Assembly (NCBI GenBank): GCA_030268105.1
Contig: BSDZ01000024.1
Coordinates: 496,001 to 560,000 of the forward strand
Length of the DNA stretch: 64,000 bases
Direction of reading: 5' to 3'
Source: Volvox africanus
Taxonomy: Eukaryota > Chlorophyta > Chlorophyceae > Chlamydomonadales > Volvocaceae
The notes below the pieces were generated by a model. The model was not told the origin of the DNA and searched no databases. It saw nothing but the letters and a program-made list of their open reading frames with translations. The first letter of the stretch is position 1, and every line of letters starts with the position of its first letter. Below are positions 32,825 to 43,929 of the stretch, in pieces. The position numbers and the translations under genes are program-made.

Positions 32825-35800
32825 ATGGCTTCCCGTTATCGTTCGTCATGGTTCCTGAGCTGCATTCTTATATTGATGTATATGTTGATAAACTTACAAG
32901 CGCAGCCTTCTCATGCAAACGGCGAAGGCACGATTGCCGGTAAGGTCGTTCTCGTTTTGGTTCATGCGTGCTGGTGATTTAGGGCACCCTCGGGATTCAG
33001 TCACTTGCAACGCTTGCTTTTATCAGGAACGATTTTGATTCTTATGGCATCGCTAATGAATGGAGAAGACACAACTCAGTTTTATTTGCAAGCCGATGGA
33101 GCTCAGTTGTATCGACTCAGCTTCTGCGATGATGTGCCGCTTGGCGAAATCCTCCCAAATTCCCATGTGGTTATCAGCTACACGAAATCTGAGGGTGGCG
33201 TCCTGTACTCATGCAAGACGCCCCAGCCGGACCAGGACCGTCGGGTCTTGTTTGGCAACACAATGACAACGCCAGCAGCGCCAAGTTTCTTGGTTTATGT
33301 CCCAAAGTTTTGTGGATACGAAAATTCAGTTATGCCTACGTACAATGTAAGGAGCGAGTTCGCCATTTTGCACGATGTTCGACCCAAGTTGCTATTTACA
33401 ACCTTCGGGTTGTTTTATACTATATATAGTTTGGCACAATCAGGTTTTGCTTTGGAGCACACCGATTATCTGATGAACGATTATTTTGGTTTGGACCGTT
33501 TTATGGGTGGCTAAGCCTCCCCTGCCTACCGCCCCTGCTCCCTTTCTTCCCAGGACATCATGAACTTTTTTAGCGGTAGCACCCCTCAAGGAAGGAACTT
33601 GCTTGGATACTTCAAGCAGTGCTCTTATGGCAAGGTTTCCCTCGGGCGCATCACGGTCATCAACAACTTCACCATTCCCTGCTCCGGATCCGTGGAACTC
33701 AGCTTTACGTTTCCCACGGGAAACAACTTTGATACGAAGTCCTGCAACAACGACAACATGCTGAAATGGCATTTCTACCTGGACTCTCAGATGGACGGGG
33801 ATGACCTTCCGACAGACTTCCACCACAAAGTCCTCCTCCTGCCCAAAACCTTCACCAGGTTACCAGGTGGGTGGAAAGTCCAGTTGGGATGACTTCAATG
33901 CCTGACTCCATCGTAGCGCCTGCGACGGCAGCACAACGAGGTCTGCCCTGTCCCTTGGAGGCGCATATGCTGCAGCACCAGCATGTACTGCAGCATTCTC
34001 ATGAATATCCGCAACATCGACGACAAGGCCTTCGGGTTGCCCACTGCCTCTTTTACAAAGTCAAATGATGTCGGATGAAGAGGCGGAGCACCGTGCAGAT
34101 AATAGCCCGTGAAGGCGCTGAGTCGAGGCTAAGGGGGCCCTTCAAGCCGCGATTTACCCGGACTGGCAACCTTCGCTCACTTACGCTCATCCTTCCACCT
34201 CCAAAATTCCCACCCATACTTCACCCTGCTGATGCTGCTCTACTATCTTGTGCTGTATTGCTCACTGCTCGCTGCTCACTGCGCCATTCGTCGCTATTTC
34301 ATCCCCTGAACCCCGCAGGCTGCAACGGGATTGCCGGGTCAGCCTCCGTTGGACCCTGGCTTCGCCAATACAGCCCGGTGAATAACTGGGGCACCGGCCT
34401 GATCTGGTGGTCAGGTGACTCGTTCGGAGATGTGGAGCTCCTCTTTCACGAAGTCGGTCACAACATGAACATGGCCCATGCCAACATTCCTGGAGGCTGC
34501 GACCTGCAAGACCAATGCGATGACACGTGTCCCATGGGCGGAGCTGGCGGCCAAGGCGTTCGTTGCCTCAACGCCCCTCATAACTGGCAGGTGTGTCAGG
34601 CAAGAGGAGGCAAAAGGATCACTGCAGAGCATAATCCCCCTGATGCGGGGATGAAGACACATAGTCGAAATCCCACATCCGGTCATAGTGAGGCTTCATC
34701 GTCCAAAGCTTTCCTTGATGGCGGCGCACAACCCAAGCTGCGACATCATTGTAATGTCTGCTTCGATTGCCTGTTACGTTTCTTTCCAAGCACACCTGAT
34801 GATTAGGATTCCGGCTAGGGATTAGGCCGCTTATCGAGAAGGAAGAATTGTGCCGGATTATGAGATGGCGGCTGCTGAACCGGCAACTTCGGAGTCAGCA
34901 ACCCAACCCTCGTAGCCTGTATCGTGTCATATCACCCTTTGATCTCTTTGACACCTTGCTTGATCTGTCGAAACCACAGCCGCCTCTCCTTCGCTTGCGC
35001 CCACTCTCCCGCCGTACTGATGTGCGCCGCCTCATTCATTCCGTTCTCCGCCCTGTTGCCCCGTCACCTTCAGGTGGGCTGGGGCCGGCCCTTCCTAGAT
35101 CTCAGTGACAACAGCGACACCAGCCTACGGCCTGGTCTCGCACAAAACGTCACAATCCCTAGCCAAATGAGTGTGCCGAATAGCTCACTCACCGTACGTT
35201 TCAATAATATGCTGGTAAACCAAAGGCTGTACATCTCAGTACGGATCAACACACCACCATACGACTTGCCATTCTCGAAAGACAAGAACAACGTCCCATT
35301 CGTACTCATTCATAGTTACTCTGGTACGGCGACAGCGCAGTACGTACGGACAGTGAAGTTGGGCATGATTGAAAGAGGTAGTAAGTTCATAGACTCCAGT
35401 GGGCTGGTGGTCAGATTCAAGGATTGGGATGGCGATTCTGCAACCGTGGAGTTGTGCAGACGAATTGGTGCAACAGAAACGACGTGCGGTGACGGTCTGG
35501 ATGATGACTGCGATGGACTGCCAGATTCAAAGGACGGAGATTGTGACGGTGCCGGATCAGATATAACAATGGTAGATACAGGCGGTAACCCTTCACTAGG
35601 TGGCACCGCCACCGGCGCTCTTGCTCCGCCTCCAGGTGCTATCAGGACCCCTGTCCGTTCCCCTTTCCTGCGCCGGCCTCCACCGCCAGCACGGAAGGCG
35701 CCTGTGGTGCGGCCCCCCCCCCCACCGCCCCCCCCCCCACCGCCCCCACCGCCGCCACCGTTTCTGCCGATGTTCCCGTCACCTAAGCGACGACGGCCGC

Positions 35801-38025
35801 CACCTCCAGTGAAGCGACCGCCCCCGAAGCCATCTCCCCGCAAGCCACCGCCCCCTAGGCCACCGCCCCCTAGGCCACCGCCCCGCTTCCCACCGTCACC
35901 ACCGCCATCCTCACCTATTGCGCCGTCCTTCCCGCCACCTCAGCTTCCAGAAGTGCCATCTGCACCACCACCCAGCCCATCCCCATTAAACCCTAATGTA
36001 CCCAGTTCTCCTAATCCTCCACCACCACCACCACCACCACCCAGCCCATCACCACCACCTCCACCACCCAGCCCATCACCACCACCACCACCACCCAGCC
36101 CATCACCACCACCTCCACCACCCAGCCCATCACCACCACCACCACCACCCAGCCCATCACCACCACCTCCAATACCCAGCCCATCACCACCACCACCACC
36201 ACCACCACCACCACCACCCAGCCCATCACCACCACCTCCACCACCCAGCCCATCACCACCACCACCACCACCCAGCCCATCACCACCACCACCACCACCC
36301 AGCCCATCACCACCACCTCCACCACCCAGCCCATCACCACCGCCACCACCACCCAGCCCACCACCGCCACCACCACCACCCAGCCCATCACCACCACCAC
36401 CACCACCCAGCCCATCACCACCACCACCACCACCCAGCCCATCACCACCGCCACCACCACCACCAAGCCCATCACCACCACCACCACCACCCAGCCCATC
36501 ACCACCACCTCCACCACCACCACCCAGCCCATCACCACCACCGCCACCAAGCCCATCACCGCCACCACCACCAAGCTCACCACCAAGCCCATCACCAGCT
36601 CCACCATCATCACCACCGCCACCACCAAGCCCTCCACCACCGCCACCACCAAGCCCATCACCACCACCACCACCAAGCCCATCACCGCCACCACCACCAA
36701 GCCCACCACCAAGCCTATCACCGCCATCACCACCACCGCCATCGTCACCACCACCACCACCCAGCCCATCACCACCGCCACCTCCAAGCCCATCACCACC
36801 ACCTCCACCAACTCCCCCACCGACAAGCCCACCACCATTTCCACCACTAACCCCACCACCACCTCCACCACAAACCCCACCACCACCACCACCACAAACC
36901 CCACCACCACCACCGCCGCCGAGCCCACCACCACCACCAGCACCCGGCCCTCCACCACCACCACCACCACCCAGCCCATCACCACCACCATCACCAAGCC
37001 CACCATCATCACCACCACCACCAAGCCCTCCACCATCACCACCACCACCCAGCCCATCACCACCACCTCCACCACCCAGCCCATCACCACCGCCACCACC
37101 ACCACCAAGCCCATCACCACCACCACCACCAAGCCCACCATCACCACCACCACCGCCACCACCACCACCCAGCCCATCACCACCACCATCACCAAGCCCT
37201 CCATCACCACCACCATCACCAAGCCCACCATCACCACCACCACCACCAAGCCCACCACCACCACCACCACCAAGCCTACCACCACCACCACCCCCAAGCC
37301 TGCCACCACCACCACCACCAAGCCCACTCTCATCATCACCAGTGTCATCGCCACCCTTTCCGTCGCCACTCTCGCCCCCACCGCCCTCTCCGTTGCCGCC
37401 GTCACCTCCCCCCCCTTCGCCATCACCTCCCTCACCACCACCACCCTCACCGCCGCCACCCTCACCACCACCACCCTCGCCTCCGCCACCCTCACCACCA
37501 CCACCCTTGCCGTTCCCGTCTGTGCAACCTTCTCCATCGCCGCCTCTCTTCTTAAGGCTTCCAGATCCCTCCCTTCCCCCGCCTCCGCCTCCGCCGCCTC
37601 CGCCGCCTCCGGAACCGTCAACTCCTCTCATTGCAGCGGGCAGCATTACGAAGGTGCAGCCGCAGCAGCAGCACCAGAACACGTCACCATCATCCCAGCA
37701 CTCCTCACGTCCCCCGCCACCGAAGGCCAAAAGAACAAAAAGGAAGCCAGATCTGGACAATTTGCCCGTCGAGCTTCCAACAAGCCCTCCTAAGGCCCCG
37801 CCTCCATTTAAGCCATTGCCGTCCCCGCTGATACCGTCCCCGCTGCCACCGCCGCCGCTGATGCCCGCGCCGCCTCGGAAGTCCCCGCCGCCACCAAAGC
37901 CAATCCCACAGCCAAAGCAACCCAAAAGCCCTTCCAAGCCGAAGGCTCCTCGGAAACCTCCGAAGCGACCACGGCTTTCCTGGGAAGACTTCGGAGATAT
38001 CGGCGCCGTCAACATTGGGAGGTAA
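32825..38025 (+). CDS. VMP/gametolysin-like secreted metalloproteinase with Ser-Pro tail
   Basis: A predicted protein of 1,323 residues in five exons: 32825-32939, 33027-33346, 33554-33866, 34319-34590 and 35074-38025; phases 1, 0, 1, 0 all match. Residues 1 to about 33 form a signal peptide (MASRYRSSWFL...). Next is a peptidase M11 (gametolysin)-type domain with RLSFCDDVPLGEILPNSHV, HHKVLLLP, the zinc site HEVGHNMNMAH at about residues 293-303, a CPMGG Met-turn-like segment and NAPHNWQVGWGRP. Around residue 478, CGDGLDDDCDG followed by KDGDCDG resembles a MopE-type metal-binding repeat. Residues of about 530-1190 are almost pure Ser-Pro and poly-Pro, as in volvocine cell-wall and matrix proteins. 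A basic Pro/Lys tail follows. The known Volvox VMP proteins combine these same parts. TGTAA lies 228 bp after the stop. The likely role is extracellular-matrix remodelling. Confidence 0.9.
36014..37520 (+). repeat. CCA-rich minisatellite coding (Ser-Pro/poly-Pro) repeats
   Basis: Within exon 5 of the metalloproteinase gene. An approximate 27-bp unit encodes poly-Pro followed by Ser-Pro-Ser, repeated dozens of times with drift towards PPS and SPPSPP variants. Proline is encoded almost only by CCA here, while the flanking Pro-rich parts use CCC and CCG more. This suggests expansion from one repeat unit by slippage or unequal exchange. Long minus-strand Gly-rich and plus-strand His-rich frames are shadows of it. 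Confidence 0.9.
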
Positions 38026-38252
38026 CCTTCGTCTCCACAACGTGCAGCAACAGAACTACATCTGCTGTCAAACTGCAGCCGAAGCGGAGCACACTGGAGC
38101 AACGGGGTGACCTGGCTGGGACATTCCGCCACCGCATTAAGGTGTGCAACATGTCTTAGTAATTTACTACCCTGACCGCTATCCGCACCCTTTCCAAGGT
38201 CTGCTTCATGACATTGGCCGAGGGCTGCAGGGTTTCGTGAATCATCCCGGTT

Positions 38253-38257
38253 TGTAA
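38253..38257 (+). terminator. TGTAA poly(A) signal of metalloproteinase gene
   Basis: TGTAA is the common polyadenylation signal in volvocine algae. This copy lies 228 bp downstream of the stop codon at 38023-38025 and is a plausible 3' end for the transcript. Confidence 0.5.
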
Positions 38258-41200
38258 TGCGCATCGGGCTTTAACGGACGGCGTCTCTCCTTACAACGGG
38301 CCTCAAGCAGGCCATCGCGACTCGGGGGGGAGGGAAGGAGGCGGGACGGAAGCAAGTAGTGTGCCGCACGGCAAGGCGTGGTAGAACTCGGCTGGGGTAT
38401 GACGCTGGGTCTGGCGTGGCAGGGGGTTGCCTGCATTATCTTACATCGCATGCAGAGGGACATGCAACGGGAGTATCTGCGCGCGTTCAAAGAAGCAAAG
38501 AACGACTAGCTGTACGAGATGAGACGAATCAGGTTGATTGCGAGACGAGGAAAGTGGCGGCGAAAGGCGGATAATCTGTGGGAACGGACATGCGCTCTGC
38601 TGCTTTAGGAATTTCGTGCATCAGGGGTCGGCCGACGGAAACAGCTGTGGCTGTTGATGGATTCACACCTGGACGTGGATACGGATGGATAACCTTTTGC
38701 GTGTAAAATAATCTTAATGACGAGCGCATGTACGAGTGTGATGGCATGTGCAGCCGCTTTGGAGGTACAGTGTTTTAGAGCGCGGGTTGTGTTTGTGGCT
38801 AGTTCCGCTAAGTTGGTGCTAACTGTTGTCACACCCAGCTGCTGTCCAGAGAAGAGACCAAAAGGTTTCGGAGCTTTGGATTGTGCGCTTACTGGCGCAC
38901 TGTGCTTCTACTAATAGCGCAGGATAATCCGGGAATATATCAGAGCTCCAGAGGTGGAGTCCTTATGTTTGTCCATAGGAGGCGTTTGGTTGTACATTGA
39001 ACTGCAGTGGGGTGGGGATTCATCTCTCAACGTCACTAAAACATCCTAAATCAATAAAACGGTGTTTGTATAACGCGACTCTGCGCAGTACCCAGTTGGG
39101 AGCAATCCGCATGCATGTGGACTGTGCGCGTGCGTGCTGTACATGTACCGGAACGCGTACTGAAAGGGCACACGAAAAGAGTGTGTAGAACCGCGTGTGT
39201 ATATGGTATATGTGGTTGTACGTGGTTGTGCGGGGTTCTGGGGGTCGAAAGTTCCACTCAGCACAGAGGACACGTGCCGAGGTCAAAAGTACGCACATGT
39301 GCGCGCACACGCGCTGGGGCCGAATGGATATTATCAATCCCCCTAGGAGACTGGACGTCCGAGGCTAAGGGGAGGGCATGTAAGTCAATAGTTGGCACCC
39401 CTTTGGTTGGGTTCTATGAAGCCGGGCGTCACCGACCGCTGCCACAGAAGCCTGTAGCTGCGGTCGCAGCTGTGGATGCGAGTTGAAACGCAGACGTTGA
39501 CTCCGGATGCGAGTTGCGCATTTTTACGCCATGTTTTTGGCTACCGACGCGCAGGACTGTCTTCCTTTTGTGGTTTCCAGAGGGAGACCTCATCCTGCAC
39601 TGATGGTAATTGTCGCCCTTGGGAGGAGGAAAGGGGCTGCCTCTCTTAAGTGTCCAAAGTCCAGGGTAGCGGAGTTATGCCTCACATCATGCCGCCAAGA
39701 GTCTCTGTCGTTGTTGTCGTGTCACTAAATCAGACCCGTGTCCTGCAATGGCACAAAAGGGACGTGTCCGTCACGCAACAAGAGCATATCCAGCCTCGTG
39801 GTAGTTTCATATGTACTTGGGGATTTTGGTTGCGCTATCCTCCAATTCTGTGTATGCGTTGATGTCCTATGAATTTTCAACGAATGTGTTGTCGTCTGGA
39901 TCTAATGGGCGAATATTGCACCAGACTTCACATCAGATGACGATGGAAATGAAAGACTGCACTTAGACGAGCGGGAGCTAGTCGTAGCGATTGGAAGTTT
40001 CTGCAGTGCTGTCCCTGGCTTTCTCCGCATCAAGATGCTGAAGAGCGCTAAGGAAATGGTCACTTATCCTTTATTCATATTCTACATGTCACGTGAATGT
40101 TCAGAGTCCATAACAGCTAACAGTGGTGCTGACAGAACTTGATGGAGGGTTATTGCGCTACGTGTATGTATGTGTGTGCGCGCGCGTTTACGTCTGATGA
40201 TAATTTCGCAGCGCTGATGATGAGTCGATCAATCCACGTTGTGCTCGTAGTGCATCATAATACGTTGTAGTAAATGTGCATGTTGTATTTGACCCCGAGG
40301 TAAGTGACGGTGGAATGCATCAAGCGAACTTGCGTAAGTGGTTTGAGTGTGATAGTGGGCCACGGAGCATGCTTTGCCTTGTGCATTCGTACGTCCTTCG
40401 AACAGGACGGCAGCGGACACGGCTATTAGCTATCAGCTTCAGAAGCTCTAGCTGCATGAAAAATACGGTGGACTGGCTGGGATGCCGTTCAGGTGATTCC
40501 ATGGACGACGAGAGCTGGTGTGGGATGTTCGGAAGGAAGTTGTGTGTGGGGTGTAAGCTAAGCGTTAAGCTAGACTGTATGTGATTCCTATCACCAAGGC
40601 GTTGACTTTGACTTTGAAAGTGGTTTGACATTCACAATCGTTACGATGACAGAGATGTAGTATCCGCAGGATGAACCGAAATATGGAGGCGCCTTGGTTA
40701 CCAATCAAGCCGTATCGTTCATAACCGTTCTACAGGTCATGGGTAAAAAGCTTCGTAAGGAGGATGAGGTTTGTTTGTGTATGGGAATTTCATCATAACA
40801 TATAGATCAGGCCTTCAGGGCGAAATCTTTTCCTTCGTAGCGTTCTTATGCGACATCCGGTGATGTGATGACGTCAACAATCCCTACGTGTGCATTTTTT
40901 ACCAATATCACTTCATGTGGGTCGTTTCCTTCATGCGAGCATGAGGCTCTTACGTAATAATACGAGCTGACTCTTCTCAAGTGAGGTGTTGAAGGTGTTT
41001 GTTGACCAGATTCTTTTGGTTGTAAGCTCGTGAAGAAGTATGCCTTCAACTCAGACTTCTTTGGGAAAAAATAAGTGTGCGCGGAAATGTCTAAAACAAG
41101 GAAATCGTCCGTTGGCTACCCGCCTATCAGTCGTGTAATTATTGCACGCGTGAGGATCAATGAAATGTGCATTTGACGACGCACAGGCATTACCCTCGCT

Positions 41201-41943
41201 GTAATGGAAAAACATATGCGGCCACGGCCTTGGAACGTAACCAGGAGTTCAATTTTGCTTGCCGCGTCGCCATAATTTACACCCGGGAATCCCATGCATC
41301 CCGTGGGCTCGGAGCTAGTCCCTCCTCTCTTGCGCCTTTTGGAGGAGGCGCGCTTATTATCTCGCATCCTTTCACCCACACATCTGACTGTTGTTGTCAC
41401 TAATATGCTACCGACGGTAGCACTTAGTAACGCTGCCGTAACGCCATGCTCTAGAAGCTAATCTGCGCTTGCAACGCCCTTACAGAAATTGCGATTTAGG
41501 GTTCCTCTCTCTTACCAATGTTTATACACCACGACGAAGTATTGTATGATGTTTGTAACCCCGTTTAACCTGGGGTAAGGGAAACAGCGTTTACGAGCTA
41601 TCGAGCTACCAAACTGCCCTTACTTGCCTGCTTGTATAAAAGCAGCATAAATGAATAACACAAAATATATGTAAAAAGTGTCTAGGAAGTGGGCAAAAGG
41701 TGCAAGCTGCCGCCAATTCGCTGGTGATTTACGTAAGGACAGCTGGACTGCACTTTCCAAGTATCTTAGCCATTAGCAAGGATTACAATTCGAGCATACA
41801 AATCACTGTGAAGCAACTTATAATATAGGATCGTTATGAAGGTACCAGGCCAACCACGTTAGAGACGTTTAAGTGCCAGCTCCCTTAACGTACAGGGCAT
41901 ATACTGCGGAAACTTACAGGAAGTATCAATTTCAATACTTCAA
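38258..41943. other. gene-poor region
   Basis: Several open frames of 60-120 codons are present on both strands, but none has a recognisable motif, signal peptide or consistent splice sites. A short alternating GT/GC run occurs near 40.17 kb. I see no supported gene. Confidence 0.45.
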
Positions 41944-42255
41944 TTAGTTGTTTTGCTTACGACAGCCCACCTTGCCATCATGCCATGTCGCAATAACGTC
42001 GCACATGGCGTGCGGCAGGTCTTCGACATTGTTGTAGTTGACGGCATGCTCCTCCCGTAACCTGCATGCATCAAACATTAATGTGCGGTTGGTAGAAAGT
42101 ATCAGCAATGTAAAAGGTTCTCTCGGAAACTTAAGACGCCAAGTGGCATTCGTACGCGCCAATCGACTCAGGGTAGTCGATACGAATATGCTGGCGGGTA
42201 GACGAATGCGAAATTCCACATGCGTGCAGTTCTGAAGTGGTACGTTAAATAACAT
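41944..42255 (-). CDS. possible exon of unrecognised protein
   Basis: An open minus-strand frame of 103 codons reads like protein rather than noise: CTHVEFRIRLPASIFVSTTL, ATWRLKFPREPFTLLIL, and LPHAMCDVIATWHDGKVGC near the end. A CAG splice acceptor lies just before the Asn-Cys-Thr, so this may be the last exon of a gene starting further right rather than a gene starting at the Met at 42255. No family is recognised and no upstream exon was found. It could also be a chance open frame. Confidence 0.28.
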   Translation of the reverse strand: MLFNVPLQNCTHVEFRIRLPASIFVSTTLSRLARTNATWRLKFPREPFTLLILSTNRTLMFDACRLREEHAVNYNNVEDLPHAMCDVIATWHDGKVGCRKQNN

Positions 42256-43929
42256 CGATCATAAATTAGGAGTAGCGCTGGAAACGCTCATGAACCCTGC
42301 CGGTCAAAGTCCTCGTACCATTCCAAGATAATGAATAACATGCTCGGACACCTAAACATAGATAGTGACTAGTTGTACTGACTAGTTGTGCTTTGTCAAA
42401 CTATGCATAAGTGTTACCTCGCCATGCGCGTTGTCGTTTTGTTAATTAGATACTGCACATACGCTTCTACGGTCGTTCTGTTCGAATTCCAAGCCCTCTT
42501 CACCTAAACCCTAATAGACAAAACTTGAACGGATAAAACAAGTGCATGCGGTAAAGTGAAAAGTACAATGAAGGGCGCTCGAAGTTTGGAGGAGGCCGCA
42601 CCACTGAACGCGCAGTTTGGTACTTCCGAAGCCCATTAGCACATAAAATACTCATCCTACTGGACTCGCCAGAGGGAAGCCCAGGAAGGTGCGTAATTGT
42701 GCCGAGTGCGTTACCGCGTCCGGTGGGAGAAATAGTCCGCGTTGTCCCCAGCCGTCATCCATTGCATTTCGAGCTACGAAAAGGCGGCAGAACCGCAATG
42801 CGAGCGGAACTGCGCAGATTCGGTGCATCTTCTTCGCGTCTCCATAAATAACCCGACACGTCCCGCGAAACGTGGTTTTCTGTGAATCCGAAATCCCAAC
42901 TAACATCACCTAATCCAACGAGGGAGAAACGTTGGATCTGAAGCGCGATGACCGCCAAATCAATTTCAAAAAAGTTGTGTCATATATACAGCACGGGAGG
43001 CTTGGAGCGCCAGAAAAATCTCATTCTCTACCCACCCACACCCCACCCACGCCCTCATCCTCCGTGGTAACTGAGTTTTCCGTACGTGGTAACTCGCCTT
43101 AGCGCTACGAATAAAACAAATATGCAAGAACATAGCCGTCACAAAACTTCGTGCCGCTAGCAGCGCGCATCCACATATTTGTCATGCACAGTGAGAACAT
43201 AGAATATAATGCTGTGGATGGATAGTTCGTTTCGCAACAAATTATTTTACGAGTTTGACAGTACGCAATTTTCGTAATCAAGCCATTATAAATGCAGGCC
43301 AATTAAGGCAATGAATATTGAAACACATGTGGTAATAACTCCCAGCCCGCACAGCACAGCTTCCGAGAAGCCTCTCAACATTTTTTGCCGCCCCTATATT
43401 AGTTTCTCTGTGCTAAGATTGTGCTTGCGCATGGAAGTACACATTTTTACCGAGAGTCATCCCCATCCGCCGTCACTTAAGTTTGGAGCGCGGCTTTGGT
43501 TGGGACCGGGACCAAGCGCACCCATTTGCCCTCCTCCTCACATAGCTGCCTGTCCCCCAATCTGGAAACGTAAATATAATTTTCCAGAATCTTCAAGGGT
43601 TGTTGAGCCATTAGCGGCTCATTATTCTATACGCTATACAGGACGAAAATGGACGGGAAAATACGAGCATAAACAAAAAATACTTAAGTTTTTGCTCATT
43701 TTGGCCTCACCGGCGTGCGTTTCCGGTGCGTATCCACGTCGTTCGCCGTTCCACCACACCCAGCTGTCATTTCGAATCGGCATTAGCCAGGCAGGTCGGT
43801 GAAGTCGAACAAACCAGTCGACAACTGTGCAAAGTCGTTGTTGCCGGGCTCGCAGCCCCTCTCAAGACGGATGTCCCCAGCGGGGGGGGGTCTTCACCTC
43901 GTTGCCTAGCGGTTCGCCCAGCACGAAGT
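42256..43929. other. gene-poor region
   Basis: No supported gene or repeat. The plus-strand open frame at 43311-43802 has no recognisable motif and no typical algal codon bias. Confidence 0.4.

Noticed and set aside
35996..36850. 284-codon His-rich plus-strand frame
   Set aside because: It is the +1 reading of the CCA/CCACCC repeat and has no independent support.
35940..38264. 774-codon Gly/Asp-rich minus-strand frame and a 536-codon Val-rich minus-strand frame
   Set aside because: Both are antisense shadows of the CCA-rich Ser-Pro repeats of the metalloproteinase exon; the plus-strand frame has splice support and domain content.
42460..42500. tRNA-like TTCGAA box near 42,480 and another near 29,268
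   Set aside because: The flanking bases do not form acceptor, D and anticodon stems; no tRNA could be folded.
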